5,327 nucleotides of DNA from DASUGC01 sp035606665. GTDB taxonomy: Bacteria; Acidobacteriota; Vicinamibacteria; Vicinamibacterales; SCN-69-37. Positions within the stretch are counted from its first letter, which is position 1; each line of letters starts with the position of its first letter. Where the stretch lies: positions 1 through 5,327 of the forward strand of contig DATNEY010000017.1 of NCBI GenBank assembly GCA_035606665.1, in the 5' to 3' direction. The notes under the pieces were generated by a model, which worked only from the letters and a program-made list of their open reading frames with translations, did no database searches and had not been told where the DNA came from. Shown in pieces: positions 1 to 4,500 of the stretch. The translations under genes were made by a program, and so were the position numbers.

Positions 1-21
1 ATGCTCTTCGCTCCGCTTCGA

Positions 22-39
22 CCGCGCGGAAACGCGCGG
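22..39. repeat. perfect hairpin with GAAA tetraloop
   Basis: A perfect 7-bp inverted repeat (CCGCGCG at 22-28, CGCGCGG at 33-39) encloses the tetraloop GAAA, a GNRA-type loop. An outer ATGC/GCAT pair (1-4 and 47-50) could close it. No T-run follows on either strand, so it does not look like an intrinsic terminator. Its role is unknown, and GC-rich DNA makes short hairpins common. Confidence 0.5.
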
Positions 40-53
40 CCTTCGGGCATTGA

Positions 54-74
54 CGCCGCCTGCGCGCAGCGGCG
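54..74. repeat. GC-rich hairpin
   Basis: CGCCGC (54-59) and GCGGCG (69-74) form a 6-bp stem. A further TG/CA pair after one bulged C would extend it. With the hairpin at 22-39 it makes the first 90 bases strongly structured. The stretch 1-188 holds no gene I can support: short open frames touch the left edge (stops at 79-81 and 167-169) but show no recognisable protein. Confidence 0.4.
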
Positions 75-188
75 AGAGTAGCAGCTGCGTGATGGCGGTC
101 GTTCGCGGCGTCTTCACCGCTGGCGCTACTTGGGTTGCCACGAACGAGCTAGTGCGATTCGTAACCTGAAGGATGGCGACGTGGAAGA

Positions 189-515
189 TCAATCAACTGG
201 AATGTCGACTTCGATGTAGCCGCCTCGCGGCGCCGCAACCACAGCCGCCGCGATCTCGTCGAGCCTCTCCTTGATCAGCCTCCATCGCCCGTTGCTGAGC
301 ACCACCACCGCGATCTGGCGACCTGTCAGGTTCTGCTGGTACGGGATGTTTCGATCGGTCGTGACGAACACGTCGAAGCCGGCCGCTTCGGCGGCGTCCA
401 GGAGCTCACCGTTCCGAAGCGCGTCCCAGCCGCGCGCACGGGCCTCCTCGACGACGTGCTCATGCAGGACTGCCGCAAGTCCGCGCGGCGTTCCATTGTC
501 GAACAGGATGCGCAT
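189..515 (-). CDS. DUF5615-family PIN-like protein (probable toxin)
   Basis: A 108-residue protein resembling the DUF5615 PIN-like family, whose members usually sit beside DUF433 proteins and are thought to act as VapC-like ribonucleases. Visible features: an N-terminal MRILFDNGTP strand with acidic D6, a central NGELLDAA segment (E37, D40), and FDVFVTTDRN (D48, D54) followed by a Q-rich turn. These are the positions where PIN-like proteins carry metal-binding acids. The ATG (513-515) shares its A with the TGA stop of the upstream DUF433 gene (TGATG), which indicates translational coupling in one minus-strand operon. Length is normal for the family and I see no truncation. The toxin role rests on family and gene order; nuclease activity is inferred. 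Confidence 0.8.
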   Translation of the reverse strand: MRILFDNGTPRGLAAVLHEHVVEEARARGWDALRNGELLDAAEAAGFDVFVTTDRNIPYQQNLTGRQIAVVVLSNGRWRLIKERLDEIAAAVVAAPRGGYIEVDIPVD

Positions 516-748
516 CAGCGCCCGCGCAGGGGCGCATCAAGACTGCGTGCGGCAAACTCCAGGACGGCCTTGATCTGTTCGCGCGTCACGGGAAACTGCT
601 CGACCACCTCGTCGATGGTCATACCGTCCTCGAGGTTGTCGAACACGATCGCCACCGGCGTCCGCGTGCCCTTGAACACCCAGGCACCGCTGACTTTCCC
701 GGGCACGCTCTCCACCGCCGGGCATAGCGACCAATCGAGCAAGGCCAT
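515..748 (-). CDS. DUF433 domain protein (probable antitoxin)
   Basis: A 77-residue protein with the DUF433 pattern: a short N-terminal strand, a FKGTRTPVAIVFDNLEDG core (about residues 25-42), then MTIDEVVEQFP and VTREQIKAVLEFAA (43-67), which form the helix-turn-helix. DUF433 proteins usually act as small DNA-binding antitoxins for DUF5615 PIN-like partners. I chose the ATG at 746-748 because the recognisable domain begins there; the frame stays open upstream to 1045 but that part is arginine- and serine-rich without domain character. No strong Shine-Dalgarno precedes this ATG. The gene overlaps the downstream toxin gene by one base (TGATG). Autoregulation of the operon is usual for such pairs, but I could not identify an operator. 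Confidence 0.8.
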   Translation of the reverse strand: MALLDWSLCPAVESVPGKVSGAWVFKGTRTPVAIVFDNLEDGMTIDEVVEQFPVTREQIKAVLEFAARSLDAPLRGR

Positions 749-786
749 CGGCTTAGTTCGCGTCCAGCTTACGGGATTTCGAGCAC

Positions 787-810
787 GGTGTCTGTCCCTG
801 AGGCTACACC
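787..810. repeat. REP-like motif GGTGTCTGTCCC
   Basis: GGTGTCTGTCCC at 787-798 (GGGACAGACACC on the minus strand) resembles a motif I recall from dispersed extragenic repeats in many bacteria. GGTGT (787-791) can pair with ACACC (806-810), giving a 5-bp stem with a 14-base loop. It lies about 40 bases upstream of the DUF433 start, within its leader or promoter region. Only one copy was noticed here, so its repeat nature is unproven. Confidence 0.3.
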
Positions 811-919
811 TTACCATCCGTGACCACATATGGCGATTTGAGGGAGCCTGCGGGCAGCGGCTGCTCGCGATGAACTGCACCGAAAGTGCTCGCAATGCGG
901 CACGCGATTGATTGGCGAG

Positions 920-936
920 TTGACGACTTGACGACT
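920..936. repeat. 8-bp tandem direct repeat (TTGACGACT)
   Basis: TTGACGACT occurs at 920-928 and again at 928-936, sharing one T, a period of 8 bases. CGAGT (916-920) and ACTCG (934-938) flank it as an inverted repeat. Such short iterons could bind a recombinase arm domain or an excisionase. The first copy also matches a -35 box. Confidence 0.5.
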
Positions 937-948
937 CGGCGCTAATCT
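920..948 (+). promoter_or_regulatory. possible sigma-70-like promoter
   Basis: TTGACG (920-925, five of six consensus bases) stands 17 bases before TAATCT (943-948, which keeps the T-A...T of a -10 box). Transcription would begin near 954-955, exactly where the closing stem of the inverted-repeat cluster begins. It would either drive a structured RNA or give the excisionase/integrase operon a leader of about 375 bases. The -10 box is weak. Confidence 0.25.
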
Positions 949-1049
949 GAGCCGTCTTGTGTGCTCGACGCGAGCACGCTCCGCCCGCTGTTCCGCAACG
1001 GAGCGCGCGACGACGTCGCGCACGGACTGACAAGACCGGCGGCACTCAG
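947..1049. other. cloverleaf-like cluster of nested inverted repeats
   Basis: Three stem-loops abut without a gap. The first is 961-977 (GTGCTCG/CGAGCAC, 3-base loop), the second 978-1004 (GCTCCG/CGGAGC, 15-base loop), the third 1005-1021 (GCGCGAC/GTCGCGC, 3-base loop). They are enclosed by GTCTTGT (954-960), directly adjacent to the first hairpin, pairing with ACAAGAC (1030-1036). GCC/GGC (951-953 and 1038-1040) extends this stem after one bulged C. An alternative outer pairing is CTGAG (947-951) with CTCAG (1045-1049). The result is a four-way junction. It is not a tRNA, since arm lengths and conserved bases do not fit. I recognise no known RNA family. It may be a structured RNA, a recombination site or a protein-binding array. 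Confidence 0.5.
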
Positions 1050-1054
1050 CGGCG

Positions 1055-1069
1055 TCGTCCTCAGGACGA
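1055..1069. repeat. short perfect hairpin
   Basis: TCGTCC (1055-1060) and GGACGA (1064-1069) form a perfect 6-bp stem around a TCA loop. It lies 5 bases beyond the cloverleaf-like cluster and may belong to the same structured region. No T-run follows. Confidence 0.4.
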
Positions 1070-1244
1070 ATGCCAGCCGACCGGCAGCGGCGATCTGTTC
1101 GCGGGCCTTCGGTCGTGAGCACTCGTCGGGCTTCGGGTGGGACAGAGGCGATCGCTGAGGTCCGCCGCCCACACCGCGTGGACCACGTTCACGCGGGCCG
1201 ATGCTGGCCATCATGTCAGCGTCCGCGCCCCTGACTAGCACCCC

Positions 1245-1275
1245 GCCGGCCACGTCGCCGGCGCGCCTCGGCGCG
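1245..1275. repeat. paired GCCGGC repeats and adjoining hairpin
   Basis: GCCGGC occurs at 1245-1250 and 1257-1262. Each is itself a palindrome, so they are both direct and inverted repeats and could pair across CACGTC. Next to them, CGCGC (1262-1266) and GCGCG (1271-1275) form a 5-bp stem with a CTCG loop. The location, 55-85 bases before the excisionase-like start, suits an operator, but this is inference. Confidence 0.3.
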
Positions 1276-1320
1276 TAACTCCCATCACAACCTGTTTCTG
1301 TGGCCTGCAAAGGCCCGCCC

Positions 1321-1326
1321 GGGAGG
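1321..1326 (+). promoter_or_regulatory. ribosome binding site of excisionase-like gene
   Basis: GGGAGG ends 4 bases before the ATG at 1331. It is a strong Shine-Dalgarno sequence and supports this start. Confidence 0.7.
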
Positions 1327-1330
1327 GACC

Positions 1331-1558
1331 ATGAAGACCTGGTTGACCGTTGCCGAAGGCGCAGAGTATTCGGGTGTCAGCCGTGACACGATCTACACCG
1401 CCTGCGAGCGTGGCGAGCTGCGTCACGCACGCGTCGGCGGACGGCGATCCATCCGTCTCAAAGCGGAATGGATTGACGCGTGGCTGGAACGGCATTCGCG
1501 AGGCGCAGAAGCCTCGCGCGCCGCCGGGCAGAGCTCGATGCACGGCGGTGTTTCGTGA
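1331..1558 (+). CDS. excisionase-family HTH DNA-binding protein
   Basis: A 75-residue MerR-like winged-helix (HTH_17, excisionase family) protein. Residues 4-55 carry the hallmarks: WLTVAEGAEYSGVSRDTIYTA (helix-turn-helix), CERGELRHARVGGRRSIRL (wing with the GGRR turn), and KAEWIDAWLERH (closing helix). Such proteins bind DNA near attachment sites as recombination directionality factors, or act as regulators in mobile elements. The remaining 20 residues are low in complexity. The ATG at 1331 follows GGGAGG by 4 bases. The gene stops 22 bases before the integrase start, so the two probably form one operon. Whether it truly promotes excision is inferred from its place beside the integrase; a purely regulatory role is possible. 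Confidence 0.8.
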   Translation: MKTWLTVAEGAEYSGVSRDTIYTACERGELRHARVGGRRSIRLKAEWIDAWLERHSRGAEASRAAGQSSMHGGVS

Positions 1559-1570
1559 AGAGCAGCAGAA

Positions 1571-1576
1571 AGGAGG
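1571..1576 (+). promoter_or_regulatory. ribosome binding site deciding the integrase start
   Basis: AGGAGG ends 4 bases before GTG at 1581-1583, in frame with the recombinase. It fixes the start at 1581 although the same frame is open from 1350, where it merely overlaps the excisionase-like gene. Confidence 0.75.
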
Positions 1577-1580
1577 AACC

Positions 1581-2945
1581 GTGGGTCTTTACAAAATCTG
1601 TGAACACAAGGGACGCGCTCGCGATCGGTGCGGGCACACGTGGTGGGGCAGTTTCCGAGGCAGGCGCGTCAGCCTAGCCAGATGGGCGAATCGGGAGGTC
1701 GCCTCGAAGGCGGAGGCTGACACCGTCCTCGACGAGCTGAGGAAAACAGTCCGGGCCGGAACCTTCGACGAGCGCGGCCTCGAGCCTCTCCCGGATCCGT
1801 CGCCGCTGACGTTCAGCAAGTTTGCTGAAGTCTACAAACAGCGGCACGTCCTCGCGAAGGGTCTGGCCATCGCCGGCACGATCGACTACAGGCTCAAGCC
1901 GCTGATCGAGCGTTTCGGCGATCGTCCGATCGCAGAAATCCGGACGGCGGACGTCGAAGACTTCGTCGCCGACATGAAGAAGCCGCGCGCGGTCAATGGC
2001 CTGGACGACCGCAGGCTCGCGCCGGCGTCGATCAACAGGACGCTTCAACTGTTGCGTCACATGCTCAATTGGGCCGTCGGCCGCGAGTATCTTGAGCGTA
2101 CGCCATTCAGGCGCGGCACCGAGATCCTCGTCCGGATGGAACGCGAGGACAACAAGCGGCGCCGCCGGCTGTCGGAGGCGGAAGAAGCTGCGCTGCTCGC
2201 CGTCGCGTCGCCGCATCTGCGATCGATGATCATCGCCGCGCTGGACACAGGCATGCGGCGAGGCGAGATGCTCGCGCTCCGGTTCGGAGACATCGACTGG
2301 AAGCGGCGGCTGATCGTCCTGAGGGGCGTCACGACGAAGAGCCGGCGAACGCGCGTGATCCCGATCGGCACGTCCCGACTGTTCGCCGTGCTCGAGTGGC
2401 TCCGGCTCGACTGTGCCGGCGGCCTCAAGGCAGACGATGTGCCGGTGTTCAGCAACGAGGTTGGCGAGCCGCTCAAAACCTTCAAGAAGGCTTGGGCCGT
2501 GGCTGTTCTGAAGGCCCACGGCATGGACCCGCACTGGCGGAAGGGCGCCTACAAGGACCTCACGGCAGACTGCCAGCGGCGGTTCCGCGACATCAACCTG
2601 CACTGGCACGACCTGCGGCACGAATACGCTTCACGGCTCGTCGAACGGGGCGTCCCGCTGGCCCAGGTGCGCGATCTGCTCGGCCACGCATCGATCATCA
2701 CCACCGAGCGCTACGACAATCAGACGCTCGAAGCTCTTCAGGCTGCAGTCGAAAGATTGGAAGGTGGGAAGACGTTTGACAGCGCACAGCGCTCGGACAG
2801 AGTTTCAAGTTTTTTTCAAGATCCGGCTCGCGACGCCTTCCGATCGCACGTGGATCAACTCGACGCCGCAACCTTGAGCGAGGGGCCAAACATGAAAAAA
2901 GCCCCGCGTTTTAAGGCGGGGCTGTTGTCGAGTGGGGATCTATAA
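1581..2945 (+). CDS. tyrosine recombinase / phage-type site-specific integrase
   Basis: A 454-residue tyrosine recombinase that would integrate the element at an attachment site and, with a directionality factor, excise it. Residues 1-60 form an arm-type N-terminal region with an odd C7-x-H9...C17-x-H19 pattern. Residues about 78-172 are the SAM-like core-binding domain (FAEVYKQR...LNWAVGREYLERTPF). Residues about 195-395 are the catalytic domain with the full set: R226 (TGMRRGEML), K253 (TTKSRRTR), H343 and R346 (HDLRH), H369 (LLGHAS), and nucleophile Y378 (TTERYDNQ). The gene is therefore probably functional. The 76 residues after Y378 are long for the family, and the last ones are encoded by the terminator of the opposing tRNA gene. 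The stop lies 5 bases from the tRNA-Glu 3' end, which points to that tRNA as target. GTG start chosen from its Shine-Dalgarno. Confidence 0.92.
   Translation: MGLYKICEHKGRARDRCGHTWWGSFRGRRVSLARWANREVASKAEADTVLDELRKTVRAGTFDERGLEPLPDPSPLTFSKFAEVYKQRHVLAKGLAIAGTIDYRLKPLIERFGDRPIAEIRTADVEDFVADMKKPRAVNGLDDRRLAPASINRTLQLLRHMLNWAVGREYLERTPFRRGTEILVRMEREDNKRRRRLSEAEEAALLAVASPHLRSMIIAALDTGMRRGEMLALRFGDIDWKRRLIVLRGVTTKSRRTRVIPIGTSRLFAVLEWLRLDCAGGLKADDVPVFSNEVGEPLKTFKKAWAVAVLKAHGMDPHWRKGAYKDLTADCQRRFRDINLHWHDLRHEYASRLVERGVPLAQVRDLLGHASIITTERYDNQTLEALQAAVERLEGGKTFDSAQRSDRVSSFFQDPARDAFRSHVDQLDAATLSEGPNMKKAPRFKAGLLSSGDL
2895..2923 (-). terminator. intrinsic terminator of tRNA-Glu
   Basis: On the minus strand an 8-bp perfect stem (AGCCCCGC at 2900-2907 pairing with GCGGGGCT at 2916-2923, 8-base loop) is followed by six T (2900-2895). 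It starts 27 bases downstream of the tRNA-Glu 3' end, so it should end that transcript. On the plus strand no T-run follows, so it does not serve the integrase; it lies antisense within integrase codons of about 439-448. Confidence 0.85.
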
Positions 2946-2950
2946 GTTCA

Positions 2951-2978
2951 TGGTAGCGGTACGGGGAATCGAACCCCG
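2951..2978. other. probable attachment site (tRNA-Glu 3' end)
   Basis: The T-arm (2962-2978), 3' acceptor strand (2955-2961) and CCA (2951-2953) of tRNA-Glu directly adjoin the integrase gene. Tyrosine recombinases often recombine within such 3' tRNA segments and leave the tRNA intact. The element would extend leftwards. I saw no second copy of this segment in 1-2940, so the other end must lie outside the window. The exact core is unknown. Confidence 0.45.
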
Positions 2979-3025
2979 GTCCCGTGGCTGAGAACCACGT
3001 GTCCTGACCCCTAGACGATACCGCC
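2951..3025 (-). tRNA. tRNA-Glu (anticodon CTC)
   Basis: A complete 75-base cloverleaf on the minus strand. Acceptor GGCGGTA (3025-3019) pairs with TACCGCT (2961-2955, one G-T pair), with discriminator A and encoded CCA (2953-2951). The D-arm GTCTAGGGGTCAGGAC is typical of glutamate tRNAs. The anticodon stem CGTGG/CCACG holds loop TTCTCAG with anticodon CTC at 2992-2990, reading GAG. The variable loop has 4 bases, and the T-arm is CGGGG-TTCGATT-CCCCG. The gene has its own promoter (3047-3075) and terminator (2895-2923). Being intact beside an integrase, it was probably restored by integration rather than disrupted. Confidence 0.96.
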
Positions 3026-3046
3026 ACTCGCCGACAAGAATTCTGC

Positions 3047-3075
3047 ATTCTACCAAACTTGTATTATTGAGTCCA
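3047..3075 (-). promoter_or_regulatory. promoter of tRNA-Glu
   Basis: On the minus strand TGGACT (3075-3070, four of six -35 bases) is separated by 17 bases from TAGAAT (3052-3047, five of six -10 bases). Transcription would start near 3040, about 15 bases before the mature tRNA. The -35 box touches the first base of the divergent M23 start codon. Confidence 0.6.
3062..3067 (+). promoter_or_regulatory. -10-like box for a leaderless M23 mRNA
   Basis: TATTAT (five of six -10 bases) ends 7 bases before the ATG at 3075, so a transcript from it would begin at or next to the start codon. No Shine-Dalgarno precedes that ATG, which fits leaderless translation. No clear -35 box stands at the proper distance. 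Confidence 0.35.
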
Positions 3076-4454
3076 TGTTCCGCTGGCTTCTCGTACTCGT
3101 CGTTGTCGTGTGCCTCTGTGTCGCCGGCGCCTACGGCGTCGCCGGACGCGGCGCGCCGCCGCAGCTGGCCATCGAGAAACCCGACCGCGTCGTCGGCCAG
3201 GCCGGCACGCTCGAAGTCACCGCCACGGCGCCCGCCGCAAAGTTGTCCTCGCTGACCATCGCGCTCGAGCAAGGCGGCAAGACCATTCCCCTTTACTCGC
3301 TCAACGGCGCGCAGACCGCAACCGTCACGCGCGTCGGCGCCGACCAGCTGCGGGTGTCGCGCTCGATCGGCAAGCAGGATCTCCCGGAGCTGCAGTCCGG
3401 TCCCGCGCGCATCGTCGTCTCGGCAACGCGCCCGGCGTTCCTCAACCTGCGCACGCTCGCCAGCACGACGTCGAAGGACTTCCAGGTGCGCCTCGAGCCG
3501 CCGCGCATCACCATCCTCTCGACCAAGCACTACATCAACCTTGGCGGATCCGAGATGGTGGTGTACCGCGCCACGCCGCCCGACGTCGCGTCGGGCGTTC
3601 GCGTCGGCGAGATCGAGTACCCGGGCTTCCCCGCCGCCGGCGCCGGCGTGCCGGGCGCCGATCCGGCGACGCGGATCGCGTTCTTCGCGCTGCTGCACGA
3701 TCAGCCGATCAACACGCCGATTGCCGCGTTCGCGCGCGATGAGGCAGGGAATCAAGCGCGGGCGACATTCGTCGACGACGTGTTCCCCAAACCGTTCAAG
3801 AAGAGCCGCATCGAGATCGACGACAAGTTCATCAACCGCGTCGTTCCCGAAATCCTCGAGCACTCACCGGAGCTGAAGCTGGCGCAGCCGGCCGAGAGCA
3901 GCCCCGAGATGCTCGCGGCGTTCTTGCGGATCAACGGCGAGCTGCGAAAGCTGAACGCGCAGGAGATCGCGGCGCTGGCGAAGAAGACCTCGCCTGAGCG
4001 CCAGTGGCACGAGACGTTCGTCCAGCTCGGCAACTCGCAGGTCGAGGCGAGCTTTGCCGATCACCGCACCTACGTCTACAAAGGCAAGGAAGTCGACCAG
4101 CAGACCCACCTCGGGTTCGACCTCGCGGTGACGGCGCACGTGCCGGTGGCGGCGGCCAACAGCGGCACGGTGCTGCTGGCGAAATGGCTCGGCATCTACG
4201 GCAACTGCGTGATCATCGACCACGGCATGGGGGTCCAGTCGCTCTACGGCCACCTGCAGTCGTTCGACGTCAAGGAGGGCGACACGGTGAATCGCGGCCA
4301 GACGGTCGGCCGCAGCGACTCGACCGGTCTGGCCGGCGGCGATCATCTGCATTTCACGCTGCTGGTCGGCGGGCAGATGGTCAACCCGGTGGAGTGGTGG
4401 GACTCGCACTGGATTGCCGACCGCGTCGAGCGGAAGCTGAAAGAAGCAAGGTAG
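3075..4454 (+). CDS. M23-family (LytM-like) metallopeptidase, membrane-anchored
   Basis: A 459-residue peptidoglycan hydrolase of the M23 family, zinc endopeptidases that cut peptide cross-bridges or stems in the cell wall. Residues 4-22 are a hydrophobic signal-anchor (FRWLLVLVVVVCLCVAGA) without a clear lipobox. Residues about 25-250 are beta-rich, Ig-like in character, of unknown role. Residues about 325-445 are the M23 domain: H345 and D349 (THLGFDLA) and H426 (HLHF) as zinc ligands, H393 (YGHL) and H424 as catalytic histidines. All are present, so it should be active rather than a degenerate activator. It probably acts in the periplasm. The next gene follows after 46 bases but may have its own promoter. 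The start is the only sensible ATG, without Shine-Dalgarno. The precise bond cut cannot be told. Confidence 0.9.
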   Translation: MFRWLLVLVVVVCLCVAGAYGVAGRGAPPQLAIEKPDRVVGQAGTLEVTATAPAAKLSSLTIALEQGGKTIPLYSLNGAQTATVTRVGADQLRVSRSIGKQDLPELQSGPARIVVSATRPAFLNLRTLASTTSKDFQVRLEPPRITILSTKHYINLGGSEMVVYRATPPDVASGVRVGEIEYPGFPAAGAGVPGADPATRIAFFALLHDQPINTPIAAFARDEAGNQARATFVDDVFPKPFKKSRIEIDDKFINRVVPEILEHSPELKLAQPAESSPEMLAAFLRINGELRKLNAQEIAALAKKTSPERQWHETFVQLGNSQVEASFADHRTYVYKGKEVDQQTHLGFDLAVTAHVPVAAANSGTVLLAKWLGIYGNCVIIDHGMGVQSLYGHLQSFDVKEGDTVNRGQTVGRSDSTGLAGGDHLHFTLLVGGQMVNPVEWWDSHWIADRVERKLKEAR

Positions 4455-4457
4455 AAT
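4452..4457 (+). promoter_or_regulatory. possible -10 box of the lipoprotein gene
   Basis: TAGAAT overlaps the stop codon TAG of the M23 gene and is preceded by GG, exactly as in the -10 box of the tRNA-Glu promoter (GGTAGAAT in both). Transcription would begin near 4464 with a leader of about 37 bases. I see no good -35 box at the right distance, so co-transcription with the M23 gene is equally possible. Confidence 0.3.
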
Positions 4458-4488
4458 AACGGGTTGTTGCGTAGTGCCCTTTTTGTTC

Positions 4489-4494
4489 AGGAGA
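4489..4494 (+). promoter_or_regulatory. ribosome binding site deciding the lipoprotein start
   Basis: AGGAGA stands 6 bases before ATG at 4501. It favours this start over the in-frame GTG at 4474, which lacks such a site and would place charged residues before the signal peptide. Confidence 0.7.
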
Positions 4495-4500
4495 GATCGA

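Larger units (their letters stand above)
749..1330. other. gene-free, inverted-repeat-rich stretch
   Basis: These 582 bases between the toxin-antitoxin operon and the excisionase-like gene hold no protein gene I can support. Open frames on both strands read as arginine-, serine- and alanine-rich shadow sequence. The stretch contains a GGTGTCTGTCCC motif (787-798), an 8-bp tandem repeat (920-936), a cloverleaf-like cluster of inverted repeats (947-1049), further short hairpins (1055-1069, 1245-1275), and the palindrome GCGATCGC (1148-1155). It could carry recombination arm sites, a structured RNA, or the operator of the excisionase/integrase operon. The sequence alone does not decide. Confidence 0.6.

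Noticed and set aside
1..169. Open frames running in from the left edge (stops at 79-81 and 167-169)
   Set aside because: Both are short and show no recognisable protein; the region is dominated by hairpins. A gene tail cannot be excluded without sequence to the left.
961..1158. Plus-strand GTG open frame of 65 residues
   Set aside because: Its first 60 bases are the perfect hairpin cluster, it lacks a Shine-Dalgarno, and the protein shows no recognisable pattern.
942..1310. Minus-strand open frame of 122 residues in the gene-free gap
   Set aside because: No domain, low-complexity Arg/Gly/Ser-rich sequence, and it runs through the nested inverted repeats.
1350..1580. Upstream extension of the integrase frame to an ATG at 1350
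   Set aside because: It would overlap the excisionase-like gene almost entirely, and AGGAGG before GTG 1581 marks the true start.
1674..2621. Long minus-strand open frame (315 residues) opposite the integrase
   Set aside because: It lies wholly antisense to a recombinase with all catalytic residues. Its protein is rich in Arg, Asp, Val and Pro without domain character, as expected of a GC-rich shadow frame.
2781..2816. Possible plus-strand terminator (AGCGC/GCGCT hairpin and seven T) in the integrase tail
   Set aside because: The T-run starts 16 bases after the hairpin, too far for an intrinsic terminator, and both are within the open reading frame.
2940..3863. Minus-strand open frame of 307 residues through tRNA-Glu and into the M23 gene
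   Set aside because: It reads through the tRNA and its promoter and is antisense to a well-supported gene; the protein is Arg/Asp-rich with no recognisable fold.
4461..4484. Possible terminator between the M23 and lipoprotein genes (GGG...CCC followed by five T)
   Set aside because: The stem is only 3 bp with a 13-base loop, too weak to stop transcription by itself.
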